Origin: Bacteroidales bacterium UBA4230
GTDB lineage: Bacteria > Bacteroidota > Bacteroidia > Bacteroidales > UBA932
Direction: 5' to 3'
Length of the DNA stretch: 55,746 bases
NCBI GenBank assembly: GCA_002395605.1
Contig: DGXO01000080.1
Coordinates: 1-55,746 of the forward strand
Each line of letters opens with the position of its first letter. Position 1 is the stretch's first letter. Shown piece after piece: positions 42,306 to 50,125 of the stretch. The notes beneath the pieces are model-generated. The model was not told the DNA's origin. It searched no databases and worked only from the letters and a program-made list of their open reading frames with translations. The position numbers and the translations under genes were made by a program.

Positions 42306-43138
42306 TTGAGTATGCCTTGTTCTTTGAGGTATTCTTCGGCCTTCTTCAGACCGCCGGTCTTCTTGATCACGTCCTCGCAGTACTCATAGGAGAGCTGGGG
42401 GTTGCGCTCTACCATGGTGCGGGTGAGGCGGTCTACGACCTTGTTGTTGATGAGGTTGGCGCAAACCATGCGGTTGCCTTCCACGCGGCCGAGGCGCACC
42501 ATGAGGGTGGTGCTTATCATGTCGCAGAGGAGTTTCTGGGATGTGCCGCTCTTCATGCGGGTGCTGCCGGTGATGAATTCCGGGCCGGTGATAATCTCAA
42601 TGGGATAGTCTACGTACTTGGAGATGGGAGAGCCGGGGTTGTTGCAGATTGAGCCGCAGGGGATGCCGTGCTCTTTGCAGGCCTTCATGGCTGCCATTAC
42701 GTAAGGGGTGCATCCGCTGGCCGAAATACCCACCACAATGTCCTTAGGGGTGATGTGGTGCTTTTCAGTGAGAGTCCTCCAGCCTTCTTCAACGTCGTCT
42801 TCGGCCTCTTCCAGGTCCAGGACCAGGTTCTCTACGCCGCCGGCAAGCACGGCCTGCCAGATTTCGGGATCCACTCCGTAGGTGTTGGGCACCTCCAGGA
42901 CGTCCAGCACAGCAAGCTTTCCGCCAGTTCCGGCTCCCAGCCAGAAGAAACGTCCTCCGCCACGGATGGTTGCCTCAATGGCATTCACCAGTTTCTCGAT
43001 ATCGGGCAGGACGGCCTCTATTGCAAGGGGAACCTTCTTGTCTTCGGCGTTAATGTCTCTGAGCAGTTCTGCTACACTTTTCTTCTCCAGATGGTCGTAC
43101 AGAGAAGGTTGTTCTGTAAGTCTTAGTGACATAGTCAA
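42302..43138 (-). CDS. murQ: MurNAc-6-phosphate etherase (divergent MurQ)
   Basis: SIS-fold lyase that removes D-lactate from N-acetylmuramic acid 6-phosphate, giving GlcNAc-6-phosphate. 278 residues, slightly shorter than the usual 290-300. Seen: LTEQPSLYDHLEKKSVAELL, INAEDKKVPLAI, FFWLGAGTGGKLAVLD with Glu82 just after it, AEDDVEEGW, GISASGCTPYV, and ITGSTRMKSGTSQKLL. The glycine loop usually reads GAGTSGRLG and the next strand DASECPPTFG; here they are GAGTGGKLA and DVLEVPNTYG, so the sugar-phosphate site differs somewhat. The acidic residues thought to be catalytic are kept. An in-frame ATG two codons later is an alternative start. Cytoplasmic step of the PUL. Confidence 0.85.
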   Translation of the reverse strand: MTMSLRLTEQPSLYDHLEKKSVAELLRDINAEDKKVPLAIEAVLPDIEKLVNAIEATIRGGGRFFWLGAGTGGKLAVLDVLEVPNTYGVDPEIWQAVLAGGVENLVLDLEEAEDDVEEGWRTLTEKHHITPKDIVVGISASGCTPYVMAAMKACKEHGIPCGSICNNPGSPISKYVDYPIEIITGPEFITGSTRMKSGTSQKLLCDMISTTLMVRLGRVEGNRMVCANLINNKVVDRLTRTMVERNPQLSYEYCEDVIKKTGGLKKAEEYLKEQGILK

Positions 43139-43149
43139 GTTATATAAAA

Positions 43150-44988
43150 TTAGAATTCTTTGTATTTGGTTTCTCCAATTTGTTTTCCGTCACGGAAGGC
43201 TGCTGCGGTAACCCTCTGCTGCCTGTTAATGGCAAACGGGCCTTCATACAGGGCCGAATTTACGGTGGGTGCGGTGCCGTCAAGGGTATAGCGGATTTCG
43301 GCACGGGGAGCGTCCACGCTCATGGTTATCACCTTGCTGTACTCGGTGTCTTTGTGGGCCTCGATGAACGGGTTGAAAAAGGCTTTTGAGTAGCCAACGC
43401 CAAGGGCGTCCAGGCGGGGAAGATGCTCCTCAAGGCGCTCCGTGAAGCCTTCCCAGTCTTTTTCCGTACGGCTCCAGCCGGCTTCGGCAATGGCGCACAT
43501 GCGCGGCCAGGCCATGTACTCAACGCGTGCGGGAGTGGGCATGTACTCTGTCCATACGCAGCCCTCTACGCCCATTATGTACTTTTGCTCCTCTGGGGTA
43601 AGGACCTCCGGAACGGGGTTGTAGGTGTACATGGTTTTAAGCGTGGTGGGGCCGCCCATGGCAAGGGGCTCGGAGTCGGGATCGGCCTGCCAGTAGTCAA
43701 GGTAATACTTGGGGTAGGGTGCCATTACCACGTTGTGGTGCTGCTGGGCGGCTTTTATTCCGCCTTCCTCTCCAAGCCAGGACATTACGCAGGCGTTGGG
43801 GGCGAGGCCACCCTGAAGGATTTCGTCCCAGCCGATTATCTGGCGTCCGCGGGAATTGATGAATTTTTCCATGCGGCGGATGAACCAGCTCTGGAGCTCG
43901 AATTCATCTTTCAGGTGCTCTTTCTTTATGAGAGCCTGGCAGTGTGGGCACTGCTTCCAGGAGGTCTTGGGGCACTCGTCTCCGCCAATGTGGATGTACT
44001 CCGAGGGGAACAGCTCAAAAACCTCTTCCAGGACGTCTTCCAGGAATTTGAAGGTCTCTTCCTTGGGGCAGTAAACCTGTTTGAAGATGCCCCATTTGGT
44101 GGCCGTCTCATAGTGGTCTTCAAGCCCGCAGCTAAGTTCGGGGTAGCAGGCTATGGCTGCAAGGGCGTGGCCCGGCATCTCAATTTCCGGAACTATGGTG
44201 ACGTAGCGTTCGGCCGCATACTTTACCAGTTCCTTCACCTCTTCCTGGGTGTAGTAGCCGCCGTAAGGCTTGCCGTCGTAGATGCCGGAATAGAGGGAAC
44301 CTACAACGGTTTCCTTGCGCCACTGGCCCTTTTCAGTGAGAAGAGGGTATTTCTTTATCTCCAGCCTCCAGCCCTGGTCCTCGGTGAGGTGCCAGTGGAA
44401 GCGGTTTACCTTATGAAGGGCCATTATGTCGATGTACTTTTTCAGGAAGTCCATCTCGAAGAAGTGGAGGCAGCAGTCAAGATGCATGCCCCTGTAGGAG
44501 AAGCGGGGCCTGTCCTCGATGCTTACGCAGGGGACGCTCCATTTGACGCCTTTGACAGGCTTTGTCTCAAAAATCTCCTGGGGGAACAGCTGGAGAAGGC
44601 TCTGGATGGCGTAGAAGGCCCCTGACGGGGTTCCGTAGTCTATCACTATCCTTTCAGGTTCCACCCTTAGCTCGTAGCACTCTTCCGGAAGGCCGGCGTT
44701 CATGAAGTACACGGTTCCGGGGCGGTCTGTCTCCTCCGTGAATCCGGCTTTGATGCCGGCGGCGGTAGAAAGCTTCTCAGTAAGGAAGCCTGCCACGCGC
44801 TGCATCTCGGGAGTGTCCTCGTCAAGATGGATCATAAGGGATGGGCCCGCTGTGAAACTGCCCTCAGCAAGCTGGATGTGCTCGGGCTCGGGGATGATGC
44901 TTATGACGCGGGGCTCTTCCTGGGCTTTTGGAGTACAGGAGGCAATGAGGGCTGCGGCTGCAGCCAGTATTGCTATGCTTTTTCTCAT
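43150..44988 (-). CDS. GH20 beta-N-acetylhexosaminidase lipoprotein, copy 1
   Basis: 612 residues: lipobox-like signal (AALIASC, Cys near 18); N-terminal GH20b domain (SIIPEPEHIQLAEGSFT to about 140); then the GH20 barrel with RGMHLDCCLHFF, NRFHWHLTEDQGWRLEIKKYP, EIEMPGHALAAI and the catalytic pair Asp337-Glu338 in YIHIGGDECPKTSWK; GWDEILQGGLAP follows. A C-terminal beta domain (ARVE... then DAPRAEIRYTLDGTAP) completes it. Removes terminal beta-linked GlcNAc/GalNAc by substrate-assisted catalysis. Start overlaps the stop of the second GH20 gene (TGATG), so both are made together. Probably periplasmic or outer-membrane anchored. Confidence 0.93.
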   Translation of the reverse strand: MRKSIAILAAAAALIASCTPKAQEEPRVISIIPEPEHIQLAEGSFTAGPSLMIHLDEDTPEMQRVAGFLTEKLSTAAGIKAGFTEETDRPGTVYFMNAGLPEECYELRVEPERIVIDYGTPSGAFYAIQSLLQLFPQEIFETKPVKGVKWSVPCVSIEDRPRFSYRGMHLDCCLHFFEMDFLKKYIDIMALHKVNRFHWHLTEDQGWRLEIKKYPLLTEKGQWRKETVVGSLYSGIYDGKPYGGYYTQEEVKELVKYAAERYVTIVPEIEMPGHALAAIACYPELSCGLEDHYETATKWGIFKQVYCPKEETFKFLEDVLEEVFELFPSEYIHIGGDECPKTSWKQCPHCQALIKKEHLKDEFELQSWFIRRMEKFINSRGRQIIGWDEILQGGLAPNACVMSWLGEEGGIKAAQQHHNVVMAPYPKYYLDYWQADPDSEPLAMGGPTTLKTMYTYNPVPEVLTPEEQKYIMGVEGCVWTEYMPTPARVEYMAWPRMCAIAEAGWSRTEKDWEGFTERLEEHLPRLDALGVGYSKAFFNPFIEAHKDTEYSKVITMSVDAPRAEIRYTLDGTAPTVNSALYEGPFAINRQQRVTAAAFRDGKQIGETKYKEF

Positions 44989-46784
44989 CAGAATGTTTTC
45001 ACTGCGGTTTTTCCAATAGGCTTGCCACTTATAAAGCCCCTGGCTTTGATGACGCTGCCTTTATTCACCTCGAAGGGCTCTCCGGAGTAAACCGGGGATT
45101 TCTTTGTTGGCTCGGAGCCGTCAAGGGTGTAGCGGATTTCGGCACCGGGGCAGTCCAGCTCAAGATTCATCATCTTGGGGAAGGGGAGGTTGCGGTTGTA
45201 GTCAAACAGGACGTCGTAGAAGGCGTCGCAGTAGTTGACGTTTTTCTCTTTGAGGCGGCCGAAGACCTTGGGCATCCTCTCACGGAAAGAGTCCCAGTCC
45301 TTGTTTGAGCGCGTTGTCCAGCCCACTTCCGCCGCCGCAATGTTGCGGGGGAAGGCCTGGTATTCGGCCTTCTCATTGGTCCAGATGTATTCCGTCCATA
45401 GGCAGGTCTCGTATCCTACGATATACTCCTTGCTGAGGGTGGCAAGGGAGTCTACGGCCGGGTAGTAGTTGTAAACCTTCTTCAGAGGCATGAAAATCTC
45501 CTGCGCCACTGAATCGGGCTGGTCGTACTGCTGGTTGTCAAGGTAGCACCAGCGGTTGGGGGACAGGATTACCCTTATGCCGCGCTTGATGCCCTTGACT
45601 GCCGGGGCGTGGCCGCGGTACGACATTGCAATGGGGTCTTCCAGGGCGCCTCCGTCAAGGATTTCGTCCCAGCCGATAACGGTTTTGCCGTTTTTCCTGA
45701 GGAAATCGCCCATGCGCTTCACGAAGAAAGTCTGGAGCTCTTCCTCGGATTCCAGGCCTAGGACCGTCATGAGGTCCTGGCAGTACTGGCTTTCCTTGTA
45801 GACGTCCTTGGGGGCTTCGTCGCCGCCTATGTGGTAATAGGGTGAGGGGAATAGCTCGAAGAGTTCCGTAAACACGTCCTCAAGGAAGCGGAACGTGGTG
45901 GCCGTGGGGGCATACAGGTTTTTCCAGATTCCCCAGCGGGTCTCAACCTCGTAGTGACGCTCCGGGAAGCAGCTGAGCTCCGGGTAGGCTGCAATGGCGG
46001 CCGTGCTATGGCCGGGGATCTCGACCTCGGGGATAACGGTTACGCAACGCCTGCGGGCATATTCCACAACCTCGCGGATGTCGTCCTTGGTGTAGAAGCC
46101 GCCGTGGGGCTCTCCATTCCCTATTCCGCTGTGCCAGGCGGTTTCCTTGCGCCATGCACCAATCTGGGTCAGGCGGGGATACTTGTCAATCTGGATGCGC
46201 CAGCCCTGGTCTTCGGTAAGGTGCCAGTGGAACATGTTCTGCTTGTGCATGGCCATGAGGTCTATGAACTTCATGATTTCCTCTTTTGGGAAGAAGAAAC
46301 GGCCGCTGTCAAACAGGGTTCCGCGATACCAGAATTCCGGACCGTCCTCTATGCTGCAGCAGGGAACCGTCCATTTGACTCCGCGCACTTTCTTGGCGCT
46401 GTACACCTTTTCCGGAAGAAGCTGAAGTATGGTCTGGAGCCCGTAGAAGGCGCCGTTTACCTCCGTGGCCTCTACAAGTATCTCTGAGGGGGATACCTTC
46501 AGGCGATACTCTTCCTTTCCAAGGCCGTCAACCTTCCTCATGATAATCTTCGGGCCCTTTCCTTCCAGGGCAAAACCGGTGGAGGAAAGTATCTGGGCCT
46601 TGAAGTCTCCGGCAATTTCGGCAAAGGCCGAATCTTCAACCACAAGTGCCGTGTTGCGGTTTATGGTGAATTCTCCGGGAGCCTCCGTAAGACTTCTGGG
46701 GGTGGGGACGATATTGTATCTTGGACCGGCCGAAAGGGGCAGGGCAAGAATAAGGGTCAAAAGTACGGTATAAAGAACTCTCAT
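44988..46784 (-). CDS. GH20 beta-N-acetylhexosaminidase, copy 2
   Basis: 598 residues: cleavable signal peptide (LLTLILALPLSAG, no lipobox, so probably periplasmic), GH20b domain (NIVPTPRSLTEAPGEFTI), barrel with MFHWHLTEDQGWRIQIDKYP, EVEIPGHSTAAI, the catalytic Asp322-Glu323 in YYHIGGDEAPKDVYK, GWDEILDGGALEDP and the C-terminal GAEIRYTLDGSEPTKKSP domain. Same architecture as copy 1 but different anchoring: one soluble, one lipidated. Overlaps the ceramidase-family gene upstream (TAATG). Together the pair would trim GlcNAc from fragments imported by SusCD. Confidence 0.93.
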   Translation of the reverse strand: MRVLYTVLLTLILALPLSAGPRYNIVPTPRSLTEAPGEFTINRNTALVVEDSAFAEIAGDFKAQILSSTGFALEGKGPKIIMRKVDGLGKEEYRLKVSPSEILVEATEVNGAFYGLQTILQLLPEKVYSAKKVRGVKWTVPCCSIEDGPEFWYRGTLFDSGRFFFPKEEIMKFIDLMAMHKQNMFHWHLTEDQGWRIQIDKYPRLTQIGAWRKETAWHSGIGNGEPHGGFYTKDDIREVVEYARRRCVTVIPEVEIPGHSTAAIAAYPELSCFPERHYEVETRWGIWKNLYAPTATTFRFLEDVFTELFELFPSPYYHIGGDEAPKDVYKESQYCQDLMTVLGLESEEELQTFFVKRMGDFLRKNGKTVIGWDEILDGGALEDPIAMSYRGHAPAVKGIKRGIRVILSPNRWCYLDNQQYDQPDSVAQEIFMPLKKVYNYYPAVDSLATLSKEYIVGYETCLWTEYIWTNEKAEYQAFPRNIAAAEVGWTTRSNKDWDSFRERMPKVFGRLKEKNVNYCDAFYDVLFDYNRNLPFPKMMNLELDCPGAEIRYTLDGSEPTKKSPVYSGEPFEVNKGSVIKARGFISGKPIGKTAVKTF

Positions 46785-48124
46785 TACTGTTTATCTATGG
46801 TCTCACGTATGGTTTCAATGACGGCTTCACGGTACACGGAAGGCATCCTGCTTGACAGAGGATATGGCGCCTTGATGTACACGTGCATCTGCTCAATCTC
46901 ATACTCATAGCCCTTCCTTACCTCGTAGGCGTGCTGGCTGGGGAGGTAGGAATTCTGGCCGTTTGTGTAGCCTGCAAAGAACACCGTGGTGCCCGGGAAG
47001 GCTTCCCTGGCCTCAATCTGGTATTCGCAGAATGGCTCTCCGTCCGAGAAGAAGAATACCACGCCGTCCATGTTCACCCCGTGAAGATGGTACCTCAGTT
47101 TGGAGGGGACTTCCCCGGTGCGGAAGCGCTCCAGGATTTCCTCCTTCCATCCCATGACGTCGTTCGAAAAACGCGGGAAGGTCGTCTTGGCCGAAGCCGC
47201 AAGGGAATCGGCATGCCGGATAACGGCTTCGGGGGTCACCTTGTCTATCTCATAGGGGAGGTCTACGGTCTTGTTCACTATTCTCAGGAGGCCTTCCGAG
47301 GGTATGGTCTGGAACTCTATGTCCTTGATGTCGTCGGCGAGCTGCTTTCCTATGCGCTCGGTGTAGTCAACCTTCTTGGGGCCTTCGGCCGGATCTACAT
47401 TGCCCTGTGCGCCGGAGAGCTGGAACACCTCACCGCCCCAGGCTTCCTGGAGGTAGCGGGCCGCTACGCCGGGATAGTCGCTGGAAAGGAGGTAGCTGGT
47501 AGGTCCCATGCTCACGGGATGGCAGGAGTAGTTCACAATTGAGACAACAGGCTTACCGCCTTGGAGGAAGCGGGCCACATACACGCTGTGGTCTACGGGG
47601 CCGTCTTTCTCACAGCGGTTGCCGTTGATGGCGCTGCTGCCCTTCCCAATCTCAAGGGTAAAGGGCTCTCCCTTTGCCTTGATGGTCTTCACGGCATTGG
47701 CCACCACGGTCTCCATCATCCTTTCTTTCCAGGCGCGGTTTGTACCTCCGGTATAGTTGGAGGCTCCGCCGCTTCTGGGGGCCGAATGGGTATGGATGCA
47801 GTGCATGAGAATGTTCTCCTTCTTAAGGCCGGACCTCTCTGCAATCATGTTGAGGAGGGTGTCCGTTATGGCCGGAGAAATTTCCATGAGGTCGTTGGAG
47901 ATGATGCAGACCTTCTGGGCGCCGTCTCCAACTACCAGACAGTGGGTGTACAGGGGAAGGTGGATGCCGTCCGACAGCTCATCGCGGGCTGCGAATCCGG
48001 CCAGCACCATATGTTCTTCCGGAGTGCCGGAGATATCGGCACTGGAATAGCTCATGGTGAGCCCCTCCTTTTTGCAGGAGAGGATCACCACCATGAGCAT
48101 GAGTATGCTGACGAGTTTTTTCAT
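46784..48124 (-). CDS. Neutral/alkaline ceramidase-family hydrolase lipoprotein
   Basis: 446 residues: lipobox (MVVILSC, Cys near 17), then the N-terminal domain of neutral/alkaline ceramidases. Seen: ADISGTPEEHMVLAGFAARDEL, CIISNDLMEISPAITDTLL, HCIHTHSAPRSGGASNY (the family's zinc His pair) and VNYSCHPVSMGPTSYLLSSDYPG. The C-terminal Ig-like domain of true ceramidases is absent. Ceramidases cut N-acyl amide bonds; relatives in Bacteroidetes PULs have unknown substrates. In this locus an amide in the glycan-peptide polymer is possible. Directly after susD (2-base gap). Confidence 0.8.
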   Translation of the reverse strand: MKKLVSILMLMVVILSCKKEGLTMSYSSADISGTPEEHMVLAGFAARDELSDGIHLPLYTHCLVVGDGAQKVCIISNDLMEISPAITDTLLNMIAERSGLKKENILMHCIHTHSAPRSGGASNYTGGTNRAWKERMMETVVANAVKTIKAKGEPFTLEIGKGSSAINGNRCEKDGPVDHSVYVARFLQGGKPVVSIVNYSCHPVSMGPTSYLLSSDYPGVAARYLQEAWGGEVFQLSGAQGNVDPAEGPKKVDYTERIGKQLADDIKDIEFQTIPSEGLLRIVNKTVDLPYEIDKVTPEAVIRHADSLAASAKTTFPRFSNDVMGWKEEILERFRTGEVPSKLRYHLHGVNMDGVVFFFSDGEPFCEYQIEAREAFPGTTVFFAGYTNGQNSYLPSQHAYEVRKGYEYEIEQMHVYIKAPYPLSSRMPSVYREAVIETIRETIDKQ

Positions 48125-48126
48125 GA

Positions 48127-50118
48127 TTATTCACTTCCGGGATAGCCGGGGTTCTGTACCAGATTCTTGCCGCTCTTTGTGATTTCGTTGCGGGGGATAG
48201 GCATGAGGTAGTTACGTCCGTCCTCGGGGAAATACCTTGGCGTAGGATTCTGATTCAGGATGCAGTCGCCATAGTCAATCTTATACTCCTTGCCAAGCCA
48301 CTTGTAGGTAATCACGTACTCGATGGGTTTGTCGTAGCGGGGATCACTGGTGTAACCGGAATAGTGATAGGTGGCGTAGGCCGGGGTGTTGGGCCAGTAG
48401 TAGTTGGTGTTGTTCTTGGATTCGTCGTAGAGACGTGCCACGCGGTAGATGGTATCCATCTGGGTGCCTTTCTTCAGGACCATTGTCTTGGCGCTTGCAA
48501 GGGGCACGTTCTCATAGAAGTCGGCCAGCTTCCATCTGCGGAGGTCGAAGTAGCGGAAGGTTTCGGCATAGAGCTCTACGCGGCGCTCGTTGATGAGGCG
48601 GTCGCGGAGGCTTTCGCCGCTTTCTGTTACGTCGGGCATCATCACGTCAGGGCGCTGACGGATTTTGTTGATATAGGTGCGGCAGGTGTTTTCGTCGCCA
48701 AGCTCAAGGGCTGCTTCGGCCAGGTTCAGGTACATTTCGGCCAGGCGGAACCAGGGGTAAAGGAGACTTCCGGTCTGGGACTCGGAGATGTAGGAAGTGG
48801 GGATATACCACTTGTACAGCTCAAGGCCGCCGTGGTTGCCGGACGTGGTGTTCTTGGCCTTGGAGGTGTAGCCGGGTTCATCGGCCCTGTTGCTCACAAG
48901 GAAGTCGTCCTTTGTCATTTCATCGTACTGGTAGTAAAGGAGGAGAGGGTCTTCCTTGTAGGCGCCGTCCTTGCCGGTGCTGCCGTAAGGGTAGAACGGA
49001 GCGGCTATGCAATAGTAGAAACGGGGATCACGGTCTTTGTAGGGGTGTTTGGGGTCATAGCCCGACCCTTCCTCGAACCATTTCTTGCCGTTTTTCATCT
49101 CAAAGTCAATCTGAGCGGCCTGGGTGGGATGGAAGGCTTCCCAGCCGTTGTAGTACTCTACGGTGTAGAGGAGCTGGGCCTTCTTGGTGTAGTTGTCGTC
49201 GGCGTCGGAGGTTGCCACAAAGTACTTTGCCCAGATGATTTCAGGGGAGTTGACGTCTTTCCAGATGCCGTCGTAGGTGTCGTCAAGGGCGTATGCTCCG
49301 TCAACATCGGCGCGGTCTACTATGGCCTTGGCGGCGTCAAAGGCGCGCTGCCATTTGCCGTCGTGGTCGTAGGCGCCGTTGAAAATGCCTCCAGTGGGCT
49401 TGGTGGGGTCATTGAACAGGGTGGAGGCTGCCACAAGGGTGAGGCGGCTCTTCAGCGCAAGGACAACATCCTTGTTGATTCGGCCTTTTGCGGTCTTGTC
49501 CTTTTCGGGGAGAAGGGCGTAAGCGTCGTCAAGGTCCTTGAGGATGAAATCTACGCAGTCGTCAAAGTTGGCGCGGGTCACCGTGAAATCGTCGGTGAGT
49601 GAGTGCGGCTTTGTGATGATGGGAACGCCGGCGTAGCGTTGGATAAGGAGGAAGTAAGACCATGCCCTCAGGAAAAGGACTTCTCCGGTGAGGCGGTTCT
49701 TGGCGTCTTCCGTCATTGCCGAACCTTTCTCCTCGATGTAGGTGAGGAAGTAGTTCATCCTGTAAATCCACTCGTAGGTGCGGTTCCAGATATTGAGGAT
49801 GGTGGTACGGGTGTTATGTGCCTGGCCGCCTTCCTTGATGTACATCACGTTGTCCGGGTCCATGTATCCGGAGGCGATGTAACGGGTGGAAGTTCCGCCA
49901 TAACGGAAATATCCTTCATCGGTGATACAGCCCACGTTGCCTTCCTGGTAAGGATCCGGAAGAACGGTATAGAGGGCGTTCACATAGGCTTCGGCAAGAG
50001 CGTCGCTGTTGAAGACGGCGTCTTCGTTGAGTTTGTCAAGCGGTTTTTTGTCCAGGAAACCGTCCTGGCAGGATGCAAAGCAAAGTGCAGCCGCTAAAAG
50101 TATATATATCTTTTTCAT
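48127..50118 (-). CDS. SusD-family glycan-binding lipoprotein
   Basis: 663 residues from the start at 50118 (MKKIYILLAAALCFASC, Cys17), chosen over an earlier ATG that overlaps susC. Seen: QDGFLDKKPLDKL after the Cys, LTGEVLFLRAWSYFLLIQRYAG (a SusD TPR helix), PWFRLAEMYLNLAEAALELGD and the C-terminal INERRVELYAETFRYFDLRRW, all classical. Binds oligosaccharide at the surface and acts as the lid over its SusC partner, which lies seven bases upstream. Slightly long for the family (about 550-650). Confidence 0.96.
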   Translation of the reverse strand: MKKIYILLAAALCFASCQDGFLDKKPLDKLNEDAVFNSDALAEAYVNALYTVLPDPYQEGNVGCITDEGYFRYGGTSTRYIASGYMDPDNVMYIKEGGQAHNTRTTILNIWNRTYEWIYRMNYFLTYIEEKGSAMTEDAKNRLTGEVLFLRAWSYFLLIQRYAGVPIITKPHSLTDDFTVTRANFDDCVDFILKDLDDAYALLPEKDKTAKGRINKDVVLALKSRLTLVAASTLFNDPTKPTGGIFNGAYDHDGKWQRAFDAAKAIVDRADVDGAYALDDTYDGIWKDVNSPEIIWAKYFVATSDADDNYTKKAQLLYTVEYYNGWEAFHPTQAAQIDFEMKNGKKWFEEGSGYDPKHPYKDRDPRFYYCIAAPFYPYGSTGKDGAYKEDPLLLYYQYDEMTKDDFLVSNRADEPGYTSKAKNTTSGNHGGLELYKWYIPTSYISESQTGSLLYPWFRLAEMYLNLAEAALELGDENTCRTYINKIRQRPDVMMPDVTESGESLRDRLINERRVELYAETFRYFDLRRWKLADFYENVPLASAKTMVLKKGTQMDTIYRVARLYDESKNNTNYYWPNTPAYATYHYSGYTSDPRYDKPIEYVITYKWLGKEYKIDYGDCILNQNPTPRYFPEDGRNYLMPIPRNEITKSGKNLVQNPGYPGSE

Positions 50119-50125
50119 ATTGCCC

